A stretch of 64,000 bases of DNA from Hydrocarboniphaga effusa AP103 (GCF_000271305.1 NZ_AKGD01000003.1:434001-498000), one strand, 5' to 3'; shown: positions 8,500-16,778, counted from the first letter of the stretch. Notes: generated from the letters alone by a model not told the origin. Program-made: numbers and translations.

Positions 8500-9663
8500 T
8501 CAGGCCGCCCTGCGGACCCCTTCGCCGCCGGGCTGCCAGTGGTAGCCCGCTGCCACGGCCTCGGTCGGCGAGCCCTGCGAATTGAGCTGGTCGCGATAGA
8601 TCTGCGAGGCCTTGCCTTCTTCGTCGGGGCCGACGAACTCGCTGCCGAGCGCACGCAGGTCCACTTCGTTCGACAAGGTCTGGCGCACGAACTCGCGCTG
8701 GCTCGCGAACGGCACCGGGTCGGGCAATTTGTCGGTGATGATCTCCTGCGGATCGCGCTGCTCGTAGCGCTTGAACATTTCGGCGACGACCTGGAAGTGC
8801 CCGAGCTCGTAGTCGAGGAAGCGCTCCCACAGCGCCTTGATGCGCGGATTGGTTTCCTGCTGCACGCAGCTGTAATAGGTGTAGCACTCCATCGCTTCGT
8901 GCATGAGCCATTGCTCCATCCAGCTCTGCGTCGGATCGATGATCGATTCGTACTGCGTGATGTGCTGCTCCTCGATCGAGGCGATCTCGGCGTAGACCTG
9001 GCGCGCGAGCGGATCGGCGAACAGCGGGCCGATGTTCATGTAGTAATTGTGCGTCTGCTGCTCGGCCGACATGATCATCAGCGCATGCAGCTTGGTCAGC
9101 GGCGCGGCCGTGGCCTTGTCGAAGGGCTTGCGCAGCTCGTCCTGCGGGGCGCGATGCTGCACGATCGTCGGCCGGCCCGGCAGGATGTCGGTGTAGCACT
9201 GCAGGATGTTGTTCGCGTCCTTGCCTTCGAGCCGATCGAGCAGCGCCGAGTAGCGGTGCATGTGGTCGAAGTCTTCGAGCAGGCCGAAGCGGTAGACCTG
9301 CGCGAGATACGGGTCGGGCTCCTTCTGCGCGACCGCGGCGGTCACTTCGATCGCCACCTGTTCGTAGGCGATGGTGGTTTCGAGTGGAGAGTGATCGGCT
9401 CCGATCAGCCAGTTCACCATCGTCGCCTGGTGTTGTTCCACGCGGCGGATCGTGGCGAGTGGCAGTTGCAGATCGCGGTTCATGCGTGCGCACGCATGCG
9501 AAAAGCGATGCGCTTCGAGCTCGATGCCATTCTGCAGAATGATGTGCACGCGCGTGAACGCGTCGTCGTCGAGTTTGCTATTCGGCTTTTGAACCAGATC
9601 GCGCCAGGTGAATTTCTGGTTCGCGAGCGGGCAACCCTTGCTGTCGAATAAGGACAGTGACAT
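8500..9663 (-). CDS. Ferritin-like protein, two-domain
   Basis: A 387-residue protein starting at the ATG at 9661-9663, which has an AAGGAAGGA ribosome site in front. Helical blocks carry candidate iron ligands: RFGLLEDFDHMHRYSALLDR, IASIEEQHITQYESIIDP, LMHEAMECYTYYSC and FLDYELGHFQVVAEMFKRYE. The repeated ExxH pattern suggests two ferritin-like four-helix units. It is followed by a second, smaller ferritin-like gene and preceded by the hybrid kinase. The family is annotated only as ferritin-like; no specific function is known to me. Confidence 0.78.
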   Translation of the reverse strand: MSLSLFDSKGCPLANQKFTWRDLVQKPNSKLDDDAFTRVHIILQNGIELEAHRFSHACARMNRDLQLPLATIRRVEQHQATMVNWLIGADHSPLETTIAYEQVAIEVTAAVAQKEPDPYLAQVYRFGLLEDFDHMHRYSALLDRLEGKDANNILQCYTDILPGRPTIVQHRAPQDELRKPFDKATAAPLTKLHALMIMSAEQQTHNYYMNIGPLFADPLARQVYAEIASIEEQHITQYESIIDPTQSWMEQWLMHEAMECYTYYSCVQQETNPRIKALWERFLDYELGHFQVVAEMFKRYEQRDPQEIITDKLPDPVPFASQREFVRQTLSNEVDLRALGSEFVGPDEEGKASQIYRDQLNSQGSPTEAVAAGYHWQPGGEGVRRAA

Positions 9664-9796
9664 GAGTGGTTCCTTCCTTGGAGGTGGGTCTTGCGGCCGC
9701 ATCCGCGACCGCCGTCCAAGGCTGGGAGCAAGCGCCGTTCCCGGCTTGCGCCGGCTTTGGCTCAGCAGCTTTGACGTAGCGCGAGAGCGGGGCGCT

Positions 9797-11746
9797 CTAC
9801 GGAGCCGGGACGAGCGGTGCCAGCACCGCCTTGAGCGCGTCGTAGGCGGCCGGCTTGACCAGATGGAAGTCGAAGCCCGCTTCCCTGGACCGGCGCTTGT
9901 CCTCATCCTGGCCCCAGCCCGTCAACGCCACCAGCACCACATCGTCGAACTCGGGCAGCGCACGAATCCGTCGCGCCACCGTATAGCCATCCAGATGAGG
10001 CATGCCGATGTCGAGGATGGCGACGGAGGGCTTGTCGGCCCGTAACGCGTCGAGCACTTCTTCGCCGTCGTTCACCACGCCACACACGCCGCCGAGCATC
10101 TGGATCAATTGCCTCAGCACCGCGGCCGCGTCTTCGTTGTCGTCGGCGACCAGTACGCGCAGGCCTCGCAACGAGAACGCCGACTCCGATTGTGGAAACG
10201 TCTTCGAGGAGCCGTCGATCGGTGTCAGCGGCAGGTGAACGATGAAACGGCTGCCGCAGCCGATGCCGTCGCTTTCGGCGACCACCGAGCCCTGGTGCTG
10301 CTCGACCAGCCGCTTGACCAGGGTCAGGCCGATGCCGAGCCCGCTCGACGGCTTCTGGCCGCCTTCGCGAATCTGCCTGAACATGTCGAAGACTTCGGTC
10401 AGCATCTCCTTGGCGATGCCGATGCCGTCGTCCTCGATCACGATGCGGGCCTGGCGATCGGCGATGTCGACACGGATCGCGATCTCGCCCGCCACGGGCG
10501 TGTATTTGGCGGCGTTGTTGAGCAGGTTGGCGAACACCTGCGCCAGGCGCAGCGGATCGGCCCGCATGCGAACCGGGTCCGGTGGCAGCTGGGTGCTCAG
10601 ACGGTGCCTTCCCGCCGCGATCAAGGGCTGGCTGATCTCGATCGCGCTGCGGACGATCTGCCGCAGGTCGACGATCTGCTCGTCGAGATCGGTGGTGCCG
10701 CGGGCGATGCGCGAGACGTCCAGCAGGTCGTTGACGAGGCGCACCATGGTTTCAACCTGCCGCTCGATGATCTCGTGCAGGTTCTGCCTCGTCCCCGGCT
10801 GGGTTTCGCGCTTGAGGATGTCGAGCGCGGTGCGCACTGGCGCCAGCGGGTTGCGCAGCTCATGCGCGAGGATCGCGAGGAACTCGTCCTTGCGGCGATC
10901 CGATTCGCGCAGCGCCAATTCGGCGCGGCGCTGCTCGGTCAGGTCGAGAATGGCGGCCAGCGCGCCGCGCGGCTCGCCGCGCAGATTGCGCAGCGGCGTG
11001 GCCCACACCATCGCGTGGATCACGCTGTCGTCGATGCGCAGATCGACGTGCTCGGCGACCACGTTTTCTCCGCGCGCTGCCCGCGTCAGCGGATGACGCT
11101 CGAACGGCACTTCGGTGTCGCCATCGAACACCCGCACCCGACCGTCGAACTTTTCGCCGGTGCGCACGCGCAGCAGAGCATGGGCGCGGGCGTTTCCGGT
11201 GATACGGCTCGTCTCGGTGTCGGAGGTCATGACCACGCCGATCGGCAGGGTATCGAGCAGGGTGCGCACTTCCTCAACGGTCTCGCGGAGCTGGGTTTCG
11301 GTGCGTTCGCGCAGGACCAGATGCTCGCGGAGCTGGTATTGGCGCCTGCGCGCGCGAATCGCCGAACGCACCACGCTGACGAGCGTTGCGATTCGCGTGG
11401 GACGGTCGATGACGGTGACGTTGGAAAGCTGCTCGACCGCGCGTGTCAGTGTTTCGGAGTCCGATCCCGGACGCGCGAGCAGGATGATGGGTAGATCGGA
11501 CCACGGTTCCTGCCGGGCCAGCCAGGCGGCCAGCAGGCCGGAATGATCGACGGCGTAGATCTCTTCGGCGATCAGCAGCGCCGCCACGTCGCGATCGAGT
11601 TCGGCGGACAGCTGTTCGAGGCCCGGACAGGGGGTGCAGGTGACGCCGGCGCGACCGAGAATTTGCTCGCTGAGCTGCGCATCGCGGCTGGTCGGCACGA
11701 GCAGCAGCAGGCGATCCTCGGCCTGCGTGCCGGAGCCGGGCTTCAC
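9797..11746 (-). CDS. Hybrid sensor histidine kinase / response regulator
   Basis: A 649-residue cytosolic hybrid kinase with no membrane segment. Domains in order: an N-terminal receiver-like domain (about 10-135) in which the phospho-Asp position reads ALLIAEEIY, so it may be a pseudo-receiver; a PAS-type domain (about 155-275); HisKA with ILAHELRNPLAPVRTALDIL; a HATPase with NLLNNAAKY, DDGIGI and GLGIGL motifs; and a C-terminal receiver with VADDNED, LDIGMPHLDGY and LVKPA. The start is a GTG at 11744-11746 overlapping the TGA of the kaiC-like gene by the sequence GTGA, so the two are translationally coupled. It probably relays a signal sensed with the KaiC-like ATPase. Confidence 0.93.
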   Translation of the reverse strand: MKPGSGTQAEDRLLLLVPTSRDAQLSEQILGRAGVTCTPCPGLEQLSAELDRDVAALLIAEEIYAVDHSGLLAAWLARQEPWSDLPIILLARPGSDSETLTRAVEQLSNVTVIDRPTRIATLVSVVRSAIRARRRQYQLREHLVLRERTETQLRETVEEVRTLLDTLPIGVVMTSDTETSRITGNARAHALLRVRTGEKFDGRVRVFDGDTEVPFERHPLTRAARGENVVAEHVDLRIDDSVIHAMVWATPLRNLRGEPRGALAAILDLTEQRRAELALRESDRRKDEFLAILAHELRNPLAPVRTALDILKRETQPGTRQNLHEIIERQVETMVRLVNDLLDVSRIARGTTDLDEQIVDLRQIVRSAIEISQPLIAAGRHRLSTQLPPDPVRMRADPLRLAQVFANLLNNAAKYTPVAGEIAIRVDIADRQARIVIEDDGIGIAKEMLTEVFDMFRQIREGGQKPSSGLGIGLTLVKRLVEQHQGSVVAESDGIGCGSRFIVHLPLTPIDGSSKTFPQSESAFSLRGLRVLVADDNEDAAAVLRQLIQMLGGVCGVVNDGEEVLDALRADKPSVAILDIGMPHLDGYTVARRIRALPEFDDVVLVALTGWGQDEDKRRSREAGFDFHLVKPAAYDALKAVLAPLVPAP

Positions 11747-12705
11747 CTGGAAGCCTCGTCCGGTGGGGTTTCGACCGGCACGCCGGTCAGGATGCCCCGG
11801 TAATGGCGCAAAGGCGGGCCGACATGGACGCCGTCGGCGCTCAGCCGGAAATCGCGGATCGAACGCTCATGCGTACCGCTTCGCTTCTTCATCACCGAAA
11901 TCGCCTGGCGGACTTCGCCACGAGTTTCGTAGTAGCGCATCAGCACCGCGGTGTCGGCGAGATAGCTGGCATCGACCGGCGAGGTCATCTGGCTGCCGAT
12001 CAGACCCTGGTGCGCACTGATCAGGATCGTGGCGACGCCCGCATGGCCGAGATAAGTCAGCAGCTCGTGCAGCTGGATCACCAGAAAGCGTTCTTCGGGC
12101 ATCGCATTCAGATAGCCGTTGAGGCTGTCGATGACGATGACGCTGGCTTGGCGATTGTCGACCTCGTGGCGCAGCCGGTGGATGAACTCGCCGGGCGACA
12201 TTTCGGCCGGATCGATCTGCTGGATCACTAGCCTGCCGGCCGAGACGTGGGATTGCAGGTCGAGACCCATTCCAATGCCGCGGGTCATGAAGGTCTTGAC
12301 GCTCTCATCGAAGATGAACAGCGCGGCGTTCTCGCCTTTTTGCGCGGCCGCGCAGGCATAAACCGCGGCGAGAGACGACTTGCCGGTGCCCGGTGCGCCG
12401 ATGATCAGCGTGCTGCTACCGCGATCGAGCCCGCCACCCAAGAGGGCGTCAAGCTGGGGAATGCCGCTCGCGATGCGCTCAAGGCGGGGCTCGACCTCGC
12501 GCTCGCTCGCGATCAGCCGAGGGAACACCAGCAGACCTCCACGCCGGATCAGGTAGTCGTGGTAGCCGCCACGGAACGCCATGCCGCGGTACTTGAGCAC
12601 CATCAGCCGTCGGCGCTCGGCGCCGTATTGCGGCGCCAGCTGTTCGAGCCGGATCGCTCCGTGCGCAATGCTTTGTACTTTGTACCTGCACGTCATGATT
12701 CGCAC
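11743..12705 (-). CDS. KaiC-like protein, C-terminal ATPase domain fragment
   Basis: The open frame covering the end of domain one (VQSIAHGAIRLEQLAPQYGA, YRGMAFRGGYHDYLIR) and all of domain two (SGIPQLDALLGGGLDRGSST, P-loop GAPGTGKSS, VIVIDSLNGYLNAMPEERF). As a separate 320-residue protein it would keep one complete ATPase domain. An ATG lies at 12694-12696 just before the duplication, so expression of this half alone is conceivable. It overlaps the hybrid kinase start by four bases. Confidence 0.6.
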   Translation of the reverse strand: MRIMTCRYKVQSIAHGAIRLEQLAPQYGAERRRLMVLKYRGMAFRGGYHDYLIRRGGLLVFPRLIASEREVEPRLERIASGIPQLDALLGGGLDRGSSTLIIGAPGTGKSSLAAVYACAAAQKGENAALFIFDESVKTFMTRGIGMGLDLQSHVSAGRLVIQQIDPAEMSPGEFIHRLRHEVDNRQASVIVIDSLNGYLNAMPEERFLVIQLHELLTYLGHAGVATILISAHQGLIGSQMTSPVDASYLADTAVLMRYYETRGEVRQAISVMKKRSGTHERSIRDFRLSADGVHVGPPLRHYRGILTGVPVETPPDEASR

Positions 12706-13270
12706 TGGTCATGTCGTCGAGCATCAGGACCGTGCATTTGCGTCCGGTGAAGAACAGCTTGAGCGCGAGGATCTGGCGGCGATAGCGCAAGGCGGAGCCT
12801 GCCAGCAGCCGCAGTTCCGACAGCGAATCGAATACCACTCGGGCCGGGTTGATGCGCTGCACGTCTTCGAGGATCGCCTTGGTCGTCTCGCCGAGCTCGA
12901 CCTCCGACGGATGGAACATGGTGTAGTGATCTTCGACCGTCAGGCTGTTGCCCGCGGGGTTCAGCTCCCGGATGGTGATGCCGTCGAGCGACCAGCCATG
13001 CGAAGCCGCGACGTCGCGCAGTTCCTCTTCGGTTTCCGACAGGGTGACGTAGAGCACCGGATCGCCATTGCGGACGCCCTCCTGCAGGAACTGCAGAGCC
13101 AGCGTGGTCTTGCCGGAGCCCGGCGCGCCTTCGAGCAGATAAAGACGATTCGGGGTAAAGCCCCCGCCGATGACCGCATCGAACCCCGGTATTCCGGTTT
13201 GGGCGAGGCGCGGGGCTGGTCGCCGGGCTGAATCGTCGAATCGGACATCGAGGCCTCCACCGGCTCCCAT
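12479..13270 (-). CDS. KaiC-like protein, N-terminal ATPase domain fragment
   Basis: The open frame covering the first KaiC-like domain: LAQTGIPGFDAVIGGGFTPN, the Walker A GAPGSGKTT, and VVFDSLSELRLLAGSALRYR before the Walker B-like VLMLDDMTSANHD. Homology stops after DVQVQS at about 12686; the remaining ~65 residues are out-of-frame translation of the second domain. The ATG at 13268-13270 that opens this frame has no ribosome site. See the pseudogene entry for the likely true start and reading. Confidence 0.6.
   Translation of the reverse strand: MGAGGGLDVRFDDSARRPAPRLAQTGIPGFDAVIGGGFTPNRLYLLEGAPGSGKTTLALQFLQEGVRNGDPVLYVTLSETEEELRDVAASHGWSLDGITIRELNPAGNSLTVEDHYTMFHPSEVELGETTKAILEDVQRINPARVVFDSLSELRLLAGSALRYRRQILALKLFFTGRKCTVLMLDDMTSANHDVQVQSTKHCARSDPARTAGAAIRRRAPTADGAQVPRHGVPWRLPRLPDPAWRSAGVPSADRERARGRAPP
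12672..12685. repeat. 7-bp tandem duplication breaking kaiC-like gene
   Basis: TTTGTAC TTTGTAC on the plus strand (GTACAAA twice on the coding strand). Deleting one copy joins the two KaiC-like frames exactly at the conserved HD-x-QVQSIAHG segment. Seven is not a multiple of three, so the duplication is the direct cause of the frameshift. Confidence 0.85.
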
Positions 13271-13316
13271 GAGCCGCTAGCATCCGCAATGGAATCAATG
13301 CGTTGCCGTTCCTGTA

Positions 13317-13694
13317 TCAGGTGGTGAAGGCAACGATCTCGTATTGAAGCTCGACCACGCAGGCCGAGCCTTGAGCCACACCGCGGCACTTTATGAGACC
13401 GTGGCTGATTCCGTCGTGACTGCCGGCCGCGCGATCCGCCGCAGTGCTCAGATCAAAGCCGCCTCCGGCGCACTCCCGGGACGGGCACTGCAGTTCGAAG
13501 AACGCCTGCATGTCGCCGGTGTAGATCTGCTTGTACGGGGACAGCAGTGGCTTGCCGGCTTCGCCCTTGAACCGGAGCTCGAACACCAGCTCCCGCACTC
13601 GTGGGAATCGTTCGGAGATGGTTCTCGAGGCGGCGTAGCCGCGCTGGCGCCGCTCTCGTTGTTGAAGGTCGGTGACACGTGGTTTTAGCGCCAT
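13317..13694 (-). CDS. Hypothetical protein with conserved cysteines
   Basis: A 125-residue protein from the ATG at 13692-13694 (an upstream start near 13778 is possible). The core is TISERFPRVRELVFELRFKG, then QIYTGDMQAFFELQCPSREC and LIKCRGVAQGSACVVELQYE. The Cys spacing CPSREC...C...C hints at a metal-binding or disulfide-bonded fold. The first ~20 residues are basic. I do not recognise the family. It lies just upstream of the kaiC-like gene on the same strand with a 70-bp gap. Confidence 0.6.
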   Translation of the reverse strand: MALKPRVTDLQQRERRQRGYAASRTISERFPRVRELVFELRFKGEAGKPLLSPYKQIYTGDMQAFFELQCPSRECAGGGFDLSTAADRAAGSHDGISHGLIKCRGVAQGSACVVELQYEIVAFTT

Positions 13695-13913
13695 AACGGA
13701 AATGTCTCGGGGCAAACGATGGAAAGTGGACCGCGTGGGCTGCGCGATGGCCTCGACAGCCGACTCCGACCGGCTCACGCAGGCATGCCCGGTTGAAGTC
13801 CCGAGGCGAGCCGCAGATGCACCGCCGGTAGCGTGAGGGCGACGATTCGCCAGCCCACGCGGTCATGAGCCGATTGGCGCAGGTGACCGGGCATTACGCC
13901 CGGCGAAGCAAGG

Positions 13914-14171
13914 TCACAGCAGATTGTCCAGGGAGTCGAGTTCGAGCTTCGGCGCTTCGACGAGGGGAAGATCGGCTTGTCCGAGAATGGAGGCGTCGAC
14001 GAGGCCGCGTGCGATTTCCTGAAGCGCCACCACGGTGGACTTGTGGTCTTCGAAAGGCAGTTGCGATGTTGCGCCGCGCGCAAGTTGCCGGGCGCGCTTG
14101 GCCGCGACCTGCGTGAGGGTGAAGGGGTTGGAGATGTGAAGCTGGCAGTCTTCGGTAGTGACGCGTGCCAT
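13914..14171 (-). CDS. RNA polymerase omega-like subunit (RpoZ-like)
   Basis: An 85-residue protein starting MARVTTEDCQLHISNPFTLT. The block FTLTQVAAKRARQLARG followed by KSTVVALQEIARGLVD matches the omega subunit core (VAAxRARQ...TVxALxEIxxG). Omega helps assemble and stabilise RNA polymerase. The main rpoZ is normally between gmk and spoT; this one stands alone near a kaiC-like stress cassette and has an unusual HISNPF stretch where omega has a less polar helix, so it may be a paralogue. Which of the two it is cannot be decided from this window. Confidence 0.72.
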   Translation of the reverse strand: MARVTTEDCQLHISNPFTLTQVAAKRARQLARGATSQLPFEDHKSTVVALQEIARGLVDASILGQADLPLVEAPKLELDSLDNLL

Positions 14172-14372
14172 GGGGTTCTCTGTCGAGCCGCAAAAGCACG
14201 GTGGAGCCACTATACGCTCAAACGTCGAAGCCCGAACATGATCGCTGCGAGGGGGCCTCAGCAGCGGCTGCGCGCACCATCCCGTTTTCGCCTGGGCGCG
14301 GAGCGCGGGGGGAAGGCGGTGCCGGAGCGGCGCTGTGCCCTCGATGCGGCCGATTCGCAGCCGGGTAGGGGC

Positions 14373-14555
14373 TTACTGGGGCGGTCCCGGGGCGTCGGTC
14401 GCGATGTCGGTCGCGCTTTCGGTGGGCAACTCGGAAGGCGTCCCTTCGTCTTCGGCCGTGCCGCGCGCGAGCTTCTTCAGGCGCTTCTCCTCCTGCTCCT
14501 TGGCCTTCTTCAGTTCGCGTTGACGCTTATCGAAACGGTAATTGGGCTTTGGCAT
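14373..14555 (-). CDS. Small conserved basic protein (MPKPNY family)
   Basis: A 60-residue protein opening MPKPNYRFDKRQRELKKAKE, a short charged helix-forming segment. Similar N-termini (MPKPNYxFxKRQRELxKxxK) recur in small proteobacterial hypothetical proteins of unknown role. A GTG three codons upstream (14564) is a possible start. The acidic/proline tail is variable. It lies upstream of the omega-like gene on the same strand. Confidence 0.65.
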   Translation of the reverse strand: MPKPNYRFDKRQRELKKAKEQEEKRLKKLARGTAEDEGTPSELPTESATDIATDAPGPPQ

Positions 14556-14672
14556 GGAGTTCACGAAGCAAGGGCGCTCCAGTGTAGACCCAATGCGACA
14601 TCACCGGGCCGACGCGGCGCCGCGACCGGCCACGCGTTACTCTGGCCTGCCACCACGGACGGACGCGTTTTC

Positions 14673-15314
14673 ATGATCATTGCCCTCAGCCGCTTCAGGA
14701 TCACTCTCGGTCGCCTGGGCGGGCGGGGCGCTCGCTTCGAGCGTGATCTGGGCCACCGTGATGCGCTTGGGGCGCGCCGGCCGTGGGTGGGGCGAAGCCT
14801 GCTGTGTCCGGGCCTGCTGCTGTGGTCGGCCTGCTGCAGCGCGCAGTCGCTGCCCCCGGCGCAGCCTGCGCAGCCGGCCGCCTCGCGGCTTGCCCGCTAC
14901 GCTTTCGTGGCGCAGTCCGACACCGTGAAGGTGCTCGATGGCCCTGCGATTCCGTTCACGGCCGAAAGCGGCCCTGTGTTCGACATCACCAATCTGCATA
15001 TCGTCGCGACGAAACAGGCCAACGGCGTGTTCGTGGAAACGCGCTTCACGGGCAGCCCGTACAAGCGCCACTCGGCCGAAAGCGGCACGCCGCTGGTGGT
15101 CACGCTCAAGTCCGGCGAGCGCACGCTGGCCGCGCTGTCGGCGATCGACTGGACTGTCACCTGCTTTCGCACCGATATCTTCGGCGCCAAGACGCTGCTG
15201 CCGGGCGTGGAATTCGAGCGCATCGAGGCGGTCGAAATCGCGCCGATGCAAGCCCTCGCGCGGGTTTGCGTGAGTCCGCCGGTGCATCGCGAACGCAAGA
15301 AGAAAGGAAGCTGA
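14673..15314 (+). CDS. Hypothetical secreted protein
   Basis: A 213-residue frame if started at the ATG at 14673. A GTG at 14787 would instead give a 175-residue protein beginning with a hydrophobic export signal (SLLCPGLLLWSACCSAQS), which I consider the more natural product. The mature part, from LARYAFVAQSDTVKVLDGPA onward, looks like a beta-rich periplasmic domain with one internal Cys (TVTCFRTDIFGAK). The C-terminus is basic (HRERKKKGS). No family recognised. The stop is three bases before the nitroreductase start, so the two are likely co-transcribed. Confidence 0.6.
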   Translation: MIIALSRFRITLGRLGGRGARFERDLGHRDALGARRPWVGRSLLCPGLLLWSACCSAQSLPPAQPAQPAASRLARYAFVAQSDTVKVLDGPAIPFTAESGPVFDITNLHIVATKQANGVFVETRFTGSPYKRHSAESGTPLVVTLKSGERTLAALSAIDWTVTCFRTDIFGAKTLLPGVEFERIEAVEIAPMQALARVCVSPPVHRERKKKGS

Positions 15315-15317
15315 AAC

Positions 15318-15905
15318 ATGATCAAAGGCAGTGAAAAGCGGCAGGCGGATCACCCGGTCGAAGCGCTGTTCGTCGACCGCTGGTCTCCGCGTGCGATGTC
15401 GGGCGAGGCGCTCGACGAAAGCCAGCTCATGAGCCTGTTCGAAGCCGCGCGCTGGGCGCCCTCGGCCAACAACAACCAGCCCTGGCGCTTCGTGTACGCG
15501 CGCCGCGATACCGCGCACTGGCCGACGTTCCTGGGCTTGCTGGTGGACGCGAACCGCCTGTGGGCGGACAAGGCCGCGGCGCTGATCGTCATCGTCTCGA
15601 AGACCACCTTCGATCACAACGGCAAGCCTTCGCGCACGCATTCGTTCGACACGGGCGCGGCCTGGCAGAACCTGGCGCTGCAGGCCTCGCAGAGTGGGCT
15701 CGTCGCGCACGGCATGCAGGGCTTCGATTACGAGCGCGCGCAAACCGAGCTCGGCATTCCGCAGGAGTACGCGGTCGAGGCGATGGTGGCCGTCGGCAAG
15801 CCCGGCGCGATCGAAGACCTGCCCGAGAAGCTGCGCGAGCGTGAATCGCCGAGCCCGCGCCGGCCGGTGGAACAGATCGCCTGCGAGGGCGCGTTCCGGC
15901 TCTAG
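15318..15905 (+). CDS. Nitroreductase family protein
   Basis: A 195-residue FMN-dependent nitroreductase-fold protein. VEALFVDRWSPRAMSGEALD and LFEAARWAPSANNNQPWRFV are the classic N-terminal FMN-binding blocks; AAWQNLALQASQSGLVAHGM and MVAVGKPG follow in order. These enzymes reduce nitro compounds, quinones or flavins with NAD(P)H. The start has AGGAAG seven bases upstream, and the gene follows the secreted hypothetical gene almost directly. The physiological substrate is unknown. Confidence 0.92.
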   Translation: MIKGSEKRQADHPVEALFVDRWSPRAMSGEALDESQLMSLFEAARWAPSANNNQPWRFVYARRDTAHWPTFLGLLVDANRLWADKAAALIVIVSKTTFDHNGKPSRTHSFDTGAAWQNLALQASQSGLVAHGMQGFDYERAQTELGIPQEYAVEAMVAVGKPGAIEDLPEKLRERESPSPRRPVEQIACEGAFRL

Positions 15906-16017
15906 CACTGGCAGCGGATCGCGATCGGGTTCAGAGGCGGCCTGGGTAAAGCCGACGTACAGTTTTGCTTCAGCTTCGCGGTTCTAGCGTGCAGCGGCCT
16001 TTACCCGGAGAACGACC

Positions 16018-16446
16018 ATGAATCGAGCCAATCACTGGATCGCCGTCATCGCCAGCGCAAGCCTGCTGGCGAGCGCAGCCGCGTTCGCGGACCCGCCCGA
16101 AGGCAAGGGCAAATCGAAAGGCAAGGGGCATGGCAAAAGCCATGGGTCGCAGTCGTATGGCGACGATGCGCTGGTGCATGTCTCGGTGAATTTCTCGGAC
16201 GCGCGCCGGCTCGCGGTCGATCACGGCTATACCGGCTACGCCTCGCTGCCTCCGGGCATTCGCAAGAACCTCGCGCGTGGCAAGCCGCTGCCTCCGGGCA
16301 TCGCCAAGAAAGTGGTGCCGGGCCCGATGCTGCAGGGGCTCCCGCGCTACGACGGCTACGAATGGCGCGTCTACGGCGCCGACCTGATCCTCGTGCAGGT
16401 GGCCACGGCGGTGATCGCCGAGGTGCTGATCGACGTGTTCAGCTGA
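16018..16446 (+). CDS. CigR/RcnB-like periplasmic protein
   Basis: A 142-residue exported protein. The signal peptide WIAVIASASLLASAAAFADP is followed by a Lys/Gly/His-rich linker (KGKSKGKGHGKSHG). The conserved tail has YASLPPGIRKNLARGKPLPP and YEWRVYGADLILVQVATAVI, the pattern of the anti-virulence regulator CigR family, related to nickel/cobalt homeostasis protein RcnB. The last 20 residues are hydrophobic and could insert in the membrane. A strong hairpin terminator follows. Its role in this organism is unknown. Confidence 0.82.
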   Translation: MNRANHWIAVIASASLLASAAAFADPPEGKGKSKGKGHGKSHGSQSYGDDALVHVSVNFSDARRLAVDHGYTGYASLPPGIRKNLARGKPLPPGIAKKVVPGPMLQGLPRYDGYEWRVYGADLILVQVATAVIAEVLIDVFS

Positions 16447-16461
16447 GCGCGCAATCGTGGA

Positions 16462-16498
16462 CAACAGAAAACCCCGCCGCGGCGGGGTTTTTGTTGTC
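16462..16498 (+). terminator. Intrinsic terminator after the CigR-like gene
   Basis: A near-perfect palindrome, with core AACCCCGCCGCGGCGGGGTT and a T-run on its right and an A-run on its left. Flanking ACAAC/GTTGT extend the symmetry. It can serve as a bidirectional terminator for the CigR-like gene and the small minus-strand gene at 16534-16677. Confidence 0.85.
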
Positions 16499-16533
16499 TG
16501 CTCGATATCCCTCGAACGCCCGGAGGGCAGCGC

Positions 16534-16677
16534 CTAGAGCGGCTTGGGGTTGCCCGTGCTGCTGGGCGGCCGGCCGTCGGATTTCACGGGCTTGAACTCC
16601 TTCTTGCCGCCCGATCGCTGGGCATCCTGCTCGCGCGCGGTGCGCTTTCTCGCGCTGCCGGGGTTGTCTTCTGCCAT
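16534..16677 (-). CDS. Small basic protein, 47 residues
   Basis: A short frame starting at the ATG at 16675-16677 with AGGAG eight bases upstream. It reads MAEDNPGSARKRTAREQDAQ, then RSGGKKEFKPVKSDGRPPSS and TGNPKPL. It is charged and disordered-looking. The good ribosome site, the shared bidirectional terminator at its 3' end and the protein-like composition support it as real. No function can be suggested. Confidence 0.55.
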   Translation of the reverse strand: MAEDNPGSARKRTAREQDAQRSGGKKEFKPVKSDGRPPSSTGNPKPL

Positions 16678-16778
16678 GGTTAGCTCCTGCGGATGAGTCG
16701 CTAGCACCCTACGCCGGGCCCCGGTCCGTGCGCTGAAGCAAAAGGACGCGGCCGCCGCGTCGGCCGCCTCGGACGCGA

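Larger units (their letters stand above)
11743..13248 (-). pseudogene. kaiC-like double-ATPase gene, frameshifted
   Basis: The two reading frames together give a complete two-domain KaiC-like protein. The first RecA-type domain has P-loop EGAPGSGKTTLALQF; the second has IIGAPGTGKSSLAAVYACAA. The C-terminus MKKRSGTHERSIRDFRLSAD followed by GPPLRHYRGILTGVP is typical of KaiC-like proteins. The frame breaks at 12672-12685, where TTTGTAC occurs twice in tandem; removing one copy restores VQSIAHGAIRLEQL. A second break is likely at a run of four G (plus strand, 13212-13215), because the best start (ATG 13246-13248 with GGAGG five bases before it) is one base out of frame with the domain. Either a decaying gene or assembly error. 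Confidence 0.8.
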
